Positions 16,803-24,113 of a DNA stretch of 38,087 nucleotides are shown here, one piece after another. Position 1 is the stretch's first letter. Each line of letters opens with the position of its first letter. The notes beneath the pieces are model-generated. The model did not search any database, was not told where the DNA came from, and saw only the letters and a program-made list of their open reading frames with translations. The stretch is taken from contig JAJYIR010000022.1 in NCBI GenBank assembly GCA_021789935.1, positions 1 through 38,087 on the forward strand, written 5' to 3'. This stretch comes from Nitrospirota bacterium (GTDB lineage: Bacteria > Nitrospirota > Thermodesulfovibrionia > Thermodesulfovibrionales > JdFR-88). The translations under genes and the position numbers were made by a program.

Positions 16803-19454
16803 TCATTCCGCAGACGTCTTAGCGCCGATGGTTTTCCGGAGAATTTCTCCCAGGTCCTCGATCCTGTAGGGTTTGGAGATCGCTCCCTTGAACCGGAACT
16901 CCCCGTAATTTGAGAGTATAGGGTCATCGGAATAGCCGCTGGATGCAATAGCCACAGCGCCGGGATTTATCTCAAGGAGTTTCTTAATACATTCCTTGCC
17001 ACCCATCCCGCCGGGAATGGTCAGGTCCATTATGATCGCCGCATGGGGCATACCGTCCAGGCAGGCCCGGGAATAGGTCTCGACAGCATGGGCGCCGTCC
17101 GTCGAAAGGTCTACCTGGTAACCGAGATTCCCAAGCATCTTTGCCGCGACGTCCCTCACCATCTCGTCATCGTCCACAACCAGGACCCTGCCTTTGCCGG
17201 AGGCGGAGGGAAAACCTCTGCCCGCAGGTCCCTCTCCCGGCTTGTTTCCGGATTCTGCCGGCAGGTAGAAATAAAAAGTGGTCCCCTCGCCATACACAGA
17301 CCCCGCGTTTATATACCCGCCGTGTTTTTTGATTATGGAATAGGCCGTTGCCAGCCCCAGCCCGGTGCCACCCTCTTTCGTGGTGAAATAAGGGTCGAAG
17401 ATGCTCGGCAGAACGTCCTCCGGTATTCCCTTGCCCGTGTCGGAGACGGAGATCTTAACGTACCGGCCCGGCCGCAGGGGCAGGTTGCCGGGAGATTCGA
17501 TGGCCAAGTTTTCCGCCCTTACGGTTATGACTCCGCCCGTGGGCATGGCCTGGTTGGCATTTATAATCAGGTTTTGTATGACCTGGGTTATCTGGCCCTC
17601 GTCCATGTCCGCCTGCCAGGTGTCCTCCGGAACTATATAAACGCATTCTACGCCGGCGCCCTTAACGGCAAAATCGACGTTCTCCCTTATAAGGTCCGCA
17701 ATAGAGGCTATCTTTTTTACCGGGCCGCCGCCTTTTGAAAAGGTAAGGAGCTGGCGAGTAAGGTCCTTCGCCCTTACAGAGGCCTTTTCCGCCTTCTCCA
17801 GTCTCTCCCGGACCTTTTCGCCGGTTGCCATTTTGGCTATGGATATATTTCCTATTATCGCGGTAAGTATGTTATTGAAATCATGGGCAATGCCTCCGGC
17901 AAGAACTCCGACAGATTCCAGCTTCTGTATCTTTAGGCGCTCTTCCTCCAGTCTCTTTTTTTCCGTTATGTCATTGAATACGAGCACCTTCCCCATGATC
18001 CTTCCGTTTTTTTCACGTATGGGCGCCCTCCTGTATTCGATCATCCGCTGCTGCCCGTCAAGTGTCTTCAGAAAAGCGGTCTTTACAACAGGACCGCCCT
18101 TCTCGTCAACATCGGCGGCATGTTCAGACCAGGCAGCCTGCCTTACTCCTTCGATCTCAAAGACCTCCATAATGCTCCGGCCGATTGCCTCCTCATGGTT
18201 CCAGCGGGTAAGGTCCCCGGCCACTTTGTTCATGAGAAAAATCCTGCCTTCATTGTCGGTGGTTATAACACCGTCTCCAATGCTTCTTAAGGTTACGGAA
18301 AGCCGCTCTTTTTCAGCGGCAAGGGCCTCTTTTGATCTTTCGTTCTCTGTAATGTCCCTGCCCACGCCGGCTATTCCGGCTATCTGCTTATGGGTGTCCA
18401 GAATGCCCTTGAACGTCCACGCAAACCAGCGCTGCCCATTCTTTGTAACGACCCTGTTTTCGACGTATCCGGTGTGGGGCGGCCTCAGGGTGTCCCCAAG
18501 GGCTTTCAGCGTAAGTTCCCGGTCCTCCTCAAGGGCAAAGAATTGCAAGTGGGTCTTGAAGAGCTCTTTTTCTTTTCTTCCAAAGAGATCACAAAAAGAG
18601 GGGCTCGCGAAAAGAAACTCCCCGTCCATGCCCAATTTAACTATTACATCACCCTGGTTTTCCACCAACAGCTGGTATTTTTCCGTTTTTTCCTGCAAAG
18701 CGGCATAAAGACCGGCGATGTTTATGGCCGCGGCCGCATGGCTCGCAAAAAGCCTGGCTATGGCCTTTACCTGTTCGCCCATCCCCTTTTTTTCCTTTTT
18801 AAACAGGGTAAGGCAGCCTATTATGGCCTCCTTGCTTTTAAGCGGTATGGCGGCGGCGTAATGGAAGCCGTTGTCCAGGACCAATCTTTCAACGGATTCA
18901 AGTCCGCATGTTTCGAAGCACTCCAGTATCTCGTCCCGCACGACCGATCCAATGATAAAATTATCTTCCGGCTTCAGACTGGCAGGCAAAGTATGAGGAG
19001 GTTCTTTCCCTATACCGGCGCAGTCCTTGAAGCACATCACGCCTCGTTCGTTGACAAGCCACAAGATAGCGGCATCTGCCCACCCGAAAGAGACCGCAGA
19101 CCCGGGTATCGAGGCGGCAAGTCTGTTTATGTCCAGGGACTGAAGGTTTTTCGCGTTTTCATCATGCAGCCTTATAAGCCATTTTATATCTTCGTTCTGC
19201 CTTCTTATTATCTCATCCGGATCCGGGCCCCAGGTGCCGGTCCCCGCACCGGACAGGCGGGCGCTCGTATGGGTCTCGAATTTAAGGCGGGCTTCGGATT
19301 TATTAGTGATTTTTGTTTTTTGAGGGCGCTTCGCCGCATTTCGGAACAGTTTGAGGTATCCGTTCAATGGGGCCGCAAAATCAACAAATCTCTTCAGGGA
19401 CCCAAGTGAACGTGAAAATGAAAAACACTTTTGCTCTTCCTTGCCGTCCATCAT
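16803..19454 (-). CDS. hybrid sensor histidine kinase (GAF-PAS-PAS-REC)
   Basis: The 883-residue protein has no clear membrane helix. Order: a basic N-terminal region; a GAF-like domain (about 100-250); PAS domains (about 262-372 and 385-500); HisKA with His524 (GGIAHDFNNILTAI); HATPase (about 620-730, with GTGLGLATAYSII); and a C-terminal receiver (about 753-875) with VVDDDE and IIMDLTIPGGMGG. It probably senses a cytoplasmic or redox signal and relays phosphate. It precedes the FlrA-like regulator by 71 nt, so that regulator is a candidate partner, though the extra receiver means a phosphotransfer protein may be needed. AAGGG lies before the ATG. Confidence 0.88.
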   Translation of the reverse strand: MMDGKEEQKCFSFSRSLGSLKRFVDFAAPLNGYLKLFRNAAKRPQKTKITNKSEARLKFETHTSARLSGAGTGTWGPDPDEIIRRQNEDIKWLIRLHDENAKNLQSLDINRLAASIPGSAVSFGWADAAILWLVNERGVMCFKDCAGIGKEPPHTLPASLKPEDNFIIGSVVRDEILECFETCGLESVERLVLDNGFHYAAAIPLKSKEAIIGCLTLFKKEKKGMGEQVKAIARLFASHAAAAINIAGLYAALQEKTEKYQLLVENQGDVIVKLGMDGEFLFASPSFCDLFGRKEKELFKTHLQFFALEEDRELTLKALGDTLRPPHTGYVENRVVTKNGQRWFAWTFKGILDTHKQIAGIAGVGRDITENERSKEALAAEKERLSVTLRSIGDGVITTDNEGRIFLMNKVAGDLTRWNHEEAIGRSIMEVFEIEGVRQAAWSEHAADVDEKGGPVVKTAFLKTLDGQQRMIEYRRAPIREKNGRIMGKVLVFNDITEKKRLEEERLKIQKLESVGVLAGGIAHDFNNILTAIIGNISIAKMATGEKVRERLEKAEKASVRAKDLTRQLLTFSKGGGPVKKIASIADLIRENVDFAVKGAGVECVYIVPEDTWQADMDEGQITQVIQNLIINANQAMPTGGVITVRAENLAIESPGNLPLRPGRYVKISVSDTGKGIPEDVLPSIFDPYFTTKEGGTGLGLATAYSIIKKHGGYINAGSVYGEGTTFYFYLPAESGNKPGEGPAGRGFPSASGKGRVLVVDDDEMVRDVAAKMLGNLGYQVDLSTDGAHAVETYSRACLDGMPHAAIIMDLTIPGGMGGKECIKKLLEINPGAVAIASSGYSDDPILSNYGEFRFKGAISKPYRIEDLGEILRKTIGAKTSAE

Positions 19455-19475
19455 CGCTGCCCTTGGGAGCAGGAT

Positions 19476-19481
19476 ATTATA
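19476..19481 (-). promoter_or_regulatory. -10 element upstream of the hybrid kinase gene
   Basis: A perfect TATAAT on the minus strand lies 21 nt before the hybrid kinase ATG. No good -35 is visible; the upstream region is AT-rich. Moderate support only. Confidence 0.4.
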
Positions 19482-19501
19482 AAAAATAAGGCTTTATTTT
19501 T
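19482..19501 (-). terminator. AT-rich hairpin after queE
   Basis: AAAAATAA-AGCC-TTATTTTT on the minus strand is a perfect 8-bp stem with a T-rich 3' arm, in the 94-nt gap between queE and the hybrid kinase. It could be a weak terminator for queE. A G-C containing hairpin (GAGGCGTTTGAACGCTC) also overlaps the queE end but has no T-tract. Confidence 0.35.
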
Positions 19502-19548
19502 AAAAGTAGAAAAAAGAAGCTGGATATCCGGGCTGAGACAAGGAGCGT

Positions 19549-20184
19549 TCAAACGCCTCTTTTATTGGGGCCGAATATGTATTTATGCGCCTGGAGATTA
19601 AAGATCGCATCCAGCCTGTCCTGGATCATCCAGTTAGCGAGTTCGGAGGGGTCCATAAGGCTGAAGGCCGGGGAGAAAAGGACTTTGCACCTTTCCCGCA
19701 GCCTGTATTGCCTTATAAAATCTCTGGACCACTCATAATCTCCCCTGTCCACTATGACGAATTTCACCTCATCGGCCGGTTTTAAAAAATCCAGGTTGGA
19801 TATATCCAGGTCTTCAGACATATTGCTTGCCGGCGTCTTTACATCCATTATTACGACCGCTCTCGGGTCCACGTCCTTGATGCTTAGGCTTCCGTTTGTT
19901 TCTATTGACACATTGTGCCCCTCATTCAGGAGCTTCTCCGCAAGGTGATGAACCTCCTCCTGCAAAAGCGGCTCCCCTCCGGTTATGGAAATGAGATTTA
20001 CGCCCACTATGGAAACCTCATTCATTATCTCAGCCTCGGTCAGTTCAGTCCCTTCGGTATAGGCGTACTTCGTATCGCAATAGGAGCATCTCAGGTTGCA
20101 TCCGGAAAGCCTTATAAAAGTGGAAAGCTGACCTGCGTAGGTTGATTCCCCCTGTATGCTGGTGAATATCTCACAAACCTTCAT
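19549..20184 (-). CDS. queE: 7-carboxy-7-deazaguanine synthase QueE
   Basis: QueE is a radical SAM enzyme that converts 6-carboxy-tetrahydropterin to 7-carboxy-7-deazaguanine in queuosine/deazaguanine synthesis. The 211-residue product has the N-terminal substrate segment FTSIQGESTYAGQLSTFIRL and the cluster motif C29-X3-C33-X2-C36 (CNLRCSYC), then the SITGGEPLLQ motif. I prefer the ATG at 20184; a TTG at 20193 adds three residues. No queC, queD or queF lies in this window, so the rest of the pathway must be elsewhere. Confidence 0.94.
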   Translation of the reverse strand: MKVCEIFTSIQGESTYAGQLSTFIRLSGCNLRCSYCDTKYAYTEGTELTEAEIMNEVSIVGVNLISITGGEPLLQEEVHHLAEKLLNEGHNVSIETNGSLSIKDVDPRAVVIMDVKTPASNMSEDLDISNLDFLKPADEVKFVIVDRGDYEWSRDFIRQYRLRERCKVLFSPAFSLMDPSELANWMIQDRLDAIFNLQAHKYIFGPNKRGV

Positions 20185-20193
20185 AGTATTCAA

Positions 20194-20342
20194 GCTTAAA
20201 TGAATCCGGCAAAAAGCTCAACTGAACAGTTTTTTTTGCTTCCAGGCGGGAGTCCTGCGGTATTTTTGTTTTGTCCTTCCCCTTGATGGCGCCGGCGCTC
20301 CGGGGTATTAATTACGCTAAAAAAAAATGAAGGGGGAAATTA
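20194..20342. other. intergenic gap between coaD and queE
   Basis: This 149-nt gap contains a GC-rich near-palindrome (ggcgccggcgctcc, about 20288-20301) and T-rich runs, but I see no clear promoter, terminator or small gene. Confidence 0.3.
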
Positions 20343-20879
20343 TTATTTGCAGCTTTTAATTGCCTTGTATTTTCTCTTGAGTGCCGCCTCCACGTTTTCA
20401 GGGACCAGCCCTTTCACGCAGCCCCCGAAAAAGGCCACTTCCTTTATCATCGAGGAGGTCAGAAACGTGTATTCTGCCGAAGGCATCAGAAAGACGGTTT
20501 CCACCTGGGCATCGAGGCTCCTGTTCATCAGGGCCATCTGGAACTCGTACTCAAAATCAGAGACCGCGCGAAGCCCTCTGATAATGGCACCCGCCCCGGC
20601 CCGCCGCACGTAATCCACAAGAAGGCCCTCGAAGGCCTCCACCCTTGCCCTTTTTATTCCATTTATCGCCTCCCTTATAAGTTTAAGACGCTCCTCAATG
20701 CTGAAGGCCGGCTGCTTTTTATGGCTTGGGGCCACCGCGATTATGACCTCATCGAATATGCCAAGGCCCCTCAGAAGGATATCGAGATGGCCGTTGGTCA
20801 GGGGGTCGAACGTGCCTGGCAGTACCGCCCGTTTTATTTTTATCTCTTTTGTTTTTCCGTCAGCCTGGCCGCGCTTCAA
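20343..20879 (-). CDS. coaD: phosphopantetheine adenylyltransferase CoaD
   Basis: CoaD makes dephospho-CoA from 4'-phosphopantetheine and ATP. The 178-residue product has the nucleotidyltransferase motif GTFDPLTNGHLD (about residues 22-33), the IIRGLRAVSDFEYEFQMALMNR segment region and the C-terminal TSSMIKEVA motif. The start is a TTG overlapping the rsmD stop (TTGA). This adds about 16 basic residues before the usual beginning, and no in-frame ATG is available. It is the last gene of purN-rsmD-coaD; rsmD-coaD pairing is common in bacteria. Confidence 0.95.
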   Translation of the reverse strand: MKRGQADGKTKEIKIKRAVLPGTFDPLTNGHLDILLRGLGIFDEVIIAVAPSHKKQPAFSIEERLKLIREAINGIKRARVEAFEGLLVDYVRRAGAGAIIRGLRAVSDFEYEFQMALMNRSLDAQVETVFLMPSAEYTFLTSSMIKEVAFFGGCVKGLVPENVEAALKRKYKAIKSCK

Positions 20880-21430
20880 ATGCCCTCCTTCACATACAGG
20901 CTGAGGAAAGTGTCTCCATATCTGTAGGTCTTTCTTTTTTTAAGGGGCCCTGTCTCATCGGGCACACTGACCCGCTTTGAATGCTCCGCCACCACGACAG
21001 CGCCGCTGGCCAGGAAACCCGGGGTTGAAAGCAAAGGCAGGATATTGTCCAGCTCGCCGGAAGCATAAGGGGGGTCAAGAAAGACGGCATCCGCCAATAT
21101 CCCGCCGTCTATTTGCGCATATTTGCTTATGAAATCCTCAGCCTTCATTGCGGCAATGTGCGCTTTCGGCCTGCATCCGCAGCCCTCCAGAAGGTTTTTA
21201 AGCCCGGCGGCAAGACGCCTGTCAGCCTCGACGAAATAAACATTTTTCGCTCCCCTGCTCATGGCGTCCATGCCGATAGCGCCGGTGCCCGCGTAAAGGT
21301 CCACAAAAACGGAACCCTCGACGCCCCCCCCTACCCGGGCGGCAAGAATATTAAAAAGCGCCTGCCTCACCTTTGAGAGCGTGGGCCTCACACCCGAAAA
21401 ATCCCTTTTTTTGGGTTTCAGCTTCAGCAT
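20876..21430 (-). CDS. rsmD: 16S rRNA m2G966 methyltransferase RsmD
   Basis: RsmD methylates G966 of 16S rRNA with SAM. The 184-residue product has the RPTLSKVRQALFNIL segment, SAM motif I (VDLYAGTGAIGMDAMSRGA) and the catalytic DPPY motif. The N-terminus is short: the usual leader with a V-I-x-G-x-x-K-G strand before the RPT motif is largely missing, and an in-frame stop lies 27 nt upstream within a purine run. It overlaps coaD by 4 nt. Confidence 0.92.
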   Translation of the reverse strand: MLKLKPKKRDFSGVRPTLSKVRQALFNILAARVGGGVEGSVFVDLYAGTGAIGMDAMSRGAKNVYFVEADRRLAAGLKNLLEGCGCRPKAHIAAMKAEDFISKYAQIDGGILADAVFLDPPYASGELDNILPLLSTPGFLASGAVVVAEHSKRVSVPDETGPLKKRKTYRYGDTFLSLYVKEGI

Positions 21431-21454
21431 TTCAATCTTTTTCTTTTTCTCTTG

Positions 21455-22111
21455 CTATCGTTTTTCTTCTATCGGCGGATTTATGAGTGCGTCCGCATTC
21501 CTGACGGGTCCTCTTACTATCACCTGTTTGCCGCTTACTTCCAGCCTGCCTTCGGCAAACAGTTTTACCGCCTCGGGATAAATCTTGTGCTCGCATTCGA
21601 GGATCCGTTCCGAAAGGCTATCCTCCGTATCATCATGGCGCACCGGCACCGCAGCCTGGATTATCACCGGACCCGTGTCCATCCCCTCATCCACAAAATG
21701 CACGGTGCAACCCGATATCTTCACCCCATAACCTGCCGCCTGCCGCTGCCCGTGCAGACCCGGAAAGGACGGAAGCAGCGCAGGATGTATGTTCATCACC
21801 CTCCACGGAAAGGCATCCAGAAGCGGCTTTCTCACTATTCTCATGAAACCGGCAAGGAGCACAAGCCCCACGCCCTTTGCCGTGAACTCCTCCGCGATCT
21901 TCCTGAAATAAGCGTCTTTCGAGCGGAAATCCGCCGGGTCCAGGTAAAAGGCCTCAAGCCCGGCCTCCCGCGCACGCTCCAATGCATAGGCATAAGGCCT
22001 GTCAGTTATGAGAAGCGCTATCTCAGCTTTTATCCGCCCGCCTTTAACGGCGTCAGCCACGGCCTGAAAGTTGGACCCCCTTCCGGAGGCAAGCACACCT
22101 ATTTTAAGCAA
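21455..22111 (-). CDS. purN: phosphoribosylglycinamide formyltransferase PurN
   Basis: PurN transfers a formyl group from 10-formyl-THF to GAR in purine synthesis. The 218-residue product has the phosphate-binding ASGRGSNF loop, the catalytic region with NIHPALLPSFPGLHG, and the DEGMDTGPVI motif with the catalytic Asp. Translation begins at a TTG; the nearby GGGG can pair with the CCC just before the start, which may weaken initiation. It is the first gene of purN-rsmD-coaD. A 94-nt gap upstream may hold its promoter, but I see no clear -35/-10 pair. Confidence 0.95.
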   Translation of the reverse strand: MLKIGVLASGRGSNFQAVADAVKGGRIKAEIALLITDRPYAYALERAREAGLEAFYLDPADFRSKDAYFRKIAEEFTAKGVGLVLLAGFMRIVRKPLLDAFPWRVMNIHPALLPSFPGLHGQRQAAGYGVKISGCTVHFVDEGMDTGPVIIQAAVPVRHDDTEDSLSERILECEHKIYPEAVKLFAEGRLEVSGKQVIVRGPVRNADALINPPIEEKR

Positions 22112-22205
22112 TGGGAAAAACCCCTATCGATGAACACCACAAACAATGGCGCAGAAGGCCTAAGCCACCCTTGTTTGACGGCGTTTGCAAAACCCGCTAA
22201 AAAAA

Positions 22206-22754
22206 TCATCTCAGCACCTTCGAAACGGCGAATTCGTTGCAGTCGGGAAATTTCGGGCATCTGATGCAGTCTCCCCAGATTTTATGGGGAAGCTCCGATT
22301 TATCCACAACGCCGAAGCCAAACAGCCTGAAAAACTCCGGGATGTATGTGAGTGCAAATACCTTCGACACCCCAAGCTCCCGGGCCTCGTCCAGGCATTT
22401 TTCAACCAGGCTCCTGCCGATCCCTCTGCCCCTGGCCTCCAGTCCCACGGCAAGCGATCGGATTTCCGCCAGGTCCTCCCATACCACATGCAGGGAGCAA
22501 ACGCCCTTCAGCCCGCCATCTTCCTCATATACGAACATGTCCCTCATGTGCTCGTAAAGCTCGTTTAAGGAACGCGGCAGCATTTCCTGCTCCGAGGCAA
22601 ATTCATTTATCAGGGAGTGGACTTCTTTCACGTCCCGGACGAGCGCTTTCCTGATAGTTCCGGTTTTCCCGGCGGCCCTCGCCTTCCCTGCCGCCCCTGT
22701 TTTCGTAACCGCCGGGGCTTTCCCGGGCCTTCTTACCATCTTTTTTTTATTCAT
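22206..22754 (-). CDS. ArgA-like GNAT N-acetyltransferase
   Basis: The 182-residue product has a GNAT domain (about residues 35-175) with the acetyl-CoA loop (LEARGRGIGRSLVEKC) and a C-terminal IPEFFRLFGF motif typical of short ArgA-type N-acetylglutamate synthases. It ends with a cysteine cluster C-X2-C-X5-C (CIRCPKFPDC). The family usually acetylates glutamate to start arginine synthesis, but substrate is not proven here. The first 35 residues are a Lys/Arg/Ala/Gly-rich tail outside the fold. I use the ATG at 22754; an in-frame start at 22841 would overlap the previous gene by 77 nt. It follows the oxidoreductase gamma gene by 10 nt. Confidence 0.75.
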   Translation of the reverse strand: MNKKKMVRRPGKAPAVTKTGAAGKARAAGKTGTIRKALVRDVKEVHSLINEFASEQEMLPRSLNELYEHMRDMFVYEEDGGLKGVCSLHVVWEDLAEIRSLAVGLEARGRGIGRSLVEKCLDEARELGVSKVFALTYIPEFFRLFGFGVVDKSELPHKIWGDCIRCPKFPDCNEFAVSKVLR

Positions 22755-22764
22755 CCCCGAATTT

Positions 22765-23304
22765 CTATTTATCAATGTACTGCCAACCCCGTTCCAAAGC
22801 CTTCGTATTGACCTCGAGTATTCCGGGCTTTCCGCTTGCAACCAGCATTTTCAGCGCATGCTTCAAAACGGGCAGCTCGCAAATGGAGGCCGCCCGCGCA
22901 AGCGCCCCGCAAATGACCATGTTGGCAGACAAAGGCGCACCAATTGAAAACGCTATCTCTCCGGCGGGCACTTCTAATACCCTTAGATCATTTCTCTCCG
23001 GCCTGCTTAAAACCGTTGAAGAATTCAAAATGACGAGACCTTTTTTCCGGACCTTCCCGGAGAAGCGCTCAAGCGAGGCCTCGTTCATGACCGCAAGCAC
23101 GTCCGGACCGCTCACGACAGGTGAGCCTATGAGACCATCGGATATCACCACCGTGCAGTTTGCGGTCCCGCCCCGCACCTCCGCTCCGTAAGAGGGGAAC
23201 CATGTTACATTCCTGGCCCCTTCCATCGCAGCCTGGGCAACCAGTTTGCCTGCAAACAGTATCCCCTGCCCTCCCGAACCGGCCACAAGAATGCTGGTAG
23301 TCAC
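22765..23304 (-). CDS. 2-oxoacid:ferredoxin oxidoreductase gamma subunit
   Basis: The 179-residue product is the gamma subunit/domain of CoA-dependent 2-oxoacid:ferredoxin oxidoreductases (KorC/VorC/PorG type). It has the ILVAGSGGQGILFAGKLVAQ start, PSYGAEVRGGTANCTV and PLSANMVICGALA motifs. Its GTG start overlaps the beta-subunit stop (GTGA) and has GGAGG 7 nt upstream. The beta-gamma order is normal, but no alpha or ferredoxin-like delta subunit gene is next to it. Substrate (2-oxoglutarate or branched-chain 2-oxoacid) cannot be read from sequence. Confidence 0.88.
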   Translation of the reverse strand: MTTSILVAGSGGQGILFAGKLVAQAAMEGARNVTWFPSYGAEVRGGTANCTVVISDGLIGSPVVSGPDVLAVMNEASLERFSGKVRKKGLVILNSSTVLSRPERNDLRVLEVPAGEIAFSIGAPLSANMVICGALARAASICELPVLKHALKMLVASGKPGILEVNTKALERGWQYIDK

Positions 23305-24113
23305 CTGCGGCCCTCCTCCCGGAGTTGTGGATTATCAACAAAACCGCGAGGTGCCATGTTGCCCGCGGTGCTGTCTTTAAATACTCCGAGCGGGAAAAAA
23401 TCGCGCATCCGGGTGGCCATCCATTTAAGCGACTCCTCCGGAGAGAGTTTCCAGTCCGTAGGGCACTGGGAAAGGACCTCCACAAAGCTAAAACCCTTGT
23501 CTTCCATCTGGCAACGGAGCGCTTTTTCAAAGAGCCGTTCCGTAACCAGGACATTCTTAGGGCTGTCCAGGGAACTCCTGGCAATAAAGACCGGGCCTTC
23601 GAGCCCGGCAAGCAGCTCGGCCATCCTGAACGGATTGCCCGCCCTGGCCGTGTCCCTTCCCATTGGGGTGGTCGTCGTCCTTTGCCCGGCCAGGGTGGTC
23701 GGGGCCATCTGCCCCCCGGTCATCCCGTATATGCCGTTATTTACGAAAAAAACGGTTATGTTTTCGCCCCTGTTGGCGGCATGAATTATCTCGCCCATGC
23801 CTATTGCGGCAAGATCGCCGTCCCCCTGGTACGATATCACGATCCTGTCAGGCAGCGATCTTTTGATCCCCGTCGCGGCGGCCGGAGGCCTCCCATGCGG
23901 GATCTCAAGCACGTCGAAGTCGAAATAATCATATGCATAGACGGCACAGCCCACGGGCGCTATGGCTATTGTACGCTCCCTTATGCCCAGGCGGTCCACA
24001 CAATCAGCCACTATCCTGTGCAGAATACTGTGGCCGCAGCCCGGACAATAATGAAAGCGGGCGTCCTTAAGGCTGCGAGGCCTTTCAAAAACTTTTTCCA
24101 TGTCCCTTTTCAC
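23301..24113 (-). CDS. 2-oxoacid:ferredoxin oxidoreductase beta subunit
   Basis: The 270-residue thiamine-diphosphate-binding subunit (KorB/VorB type) has the YCPGCGHSILHRIV motif with cluster-ligand cysteines, PHGRPPAAATGIKR, the TPP motif GDGDLAAIG with the downstream NNGIYGMTGGQMAPTT, and a C-terminal region typical of the family. The enzyme interconverts a 2-oxoacid plus CoA and acyl-CoA plus CO2 with ferredoxin, a hallmark of anaerobic metabolism. The GTG at 24113 has GGGAGG a few nt upstream and overlaps the cyclase gene by 29 nt. The alpha subunit normally encoded upstream is missing. Confidence 0.9.
   Translation of the reverse strand: MKRDMEKVFERPRSLKDARFHYCPGCGHSILHRIVADCVDRLGIRERTIAIAPVGCAVYAYDYFDFDVLEIPHGRPPAAATGIKRSLPDRIVISYQGDGDLAAIGMGEIIHAANRGENITVFFVNNGIYGMTGGQMAPTTLAGQRTTTTPMGRDTARAGNPFRMAELLAGLEGPVFIARSSLDSPKNVLVTERLFEKALRCQMEDKGFSFVEVLSQCPTDWKLSPEESLKWMATRMRDFFPLGVFKDSTAGNMAPRGFVDNPQLREEGRR

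Noticed and set aside
18390-19409. 339-codon plus-strand frame opposite the hybrid kinase
   Set aside because: It has no domain or motif, and the minus-strand GAF/PAS reading is convincing.
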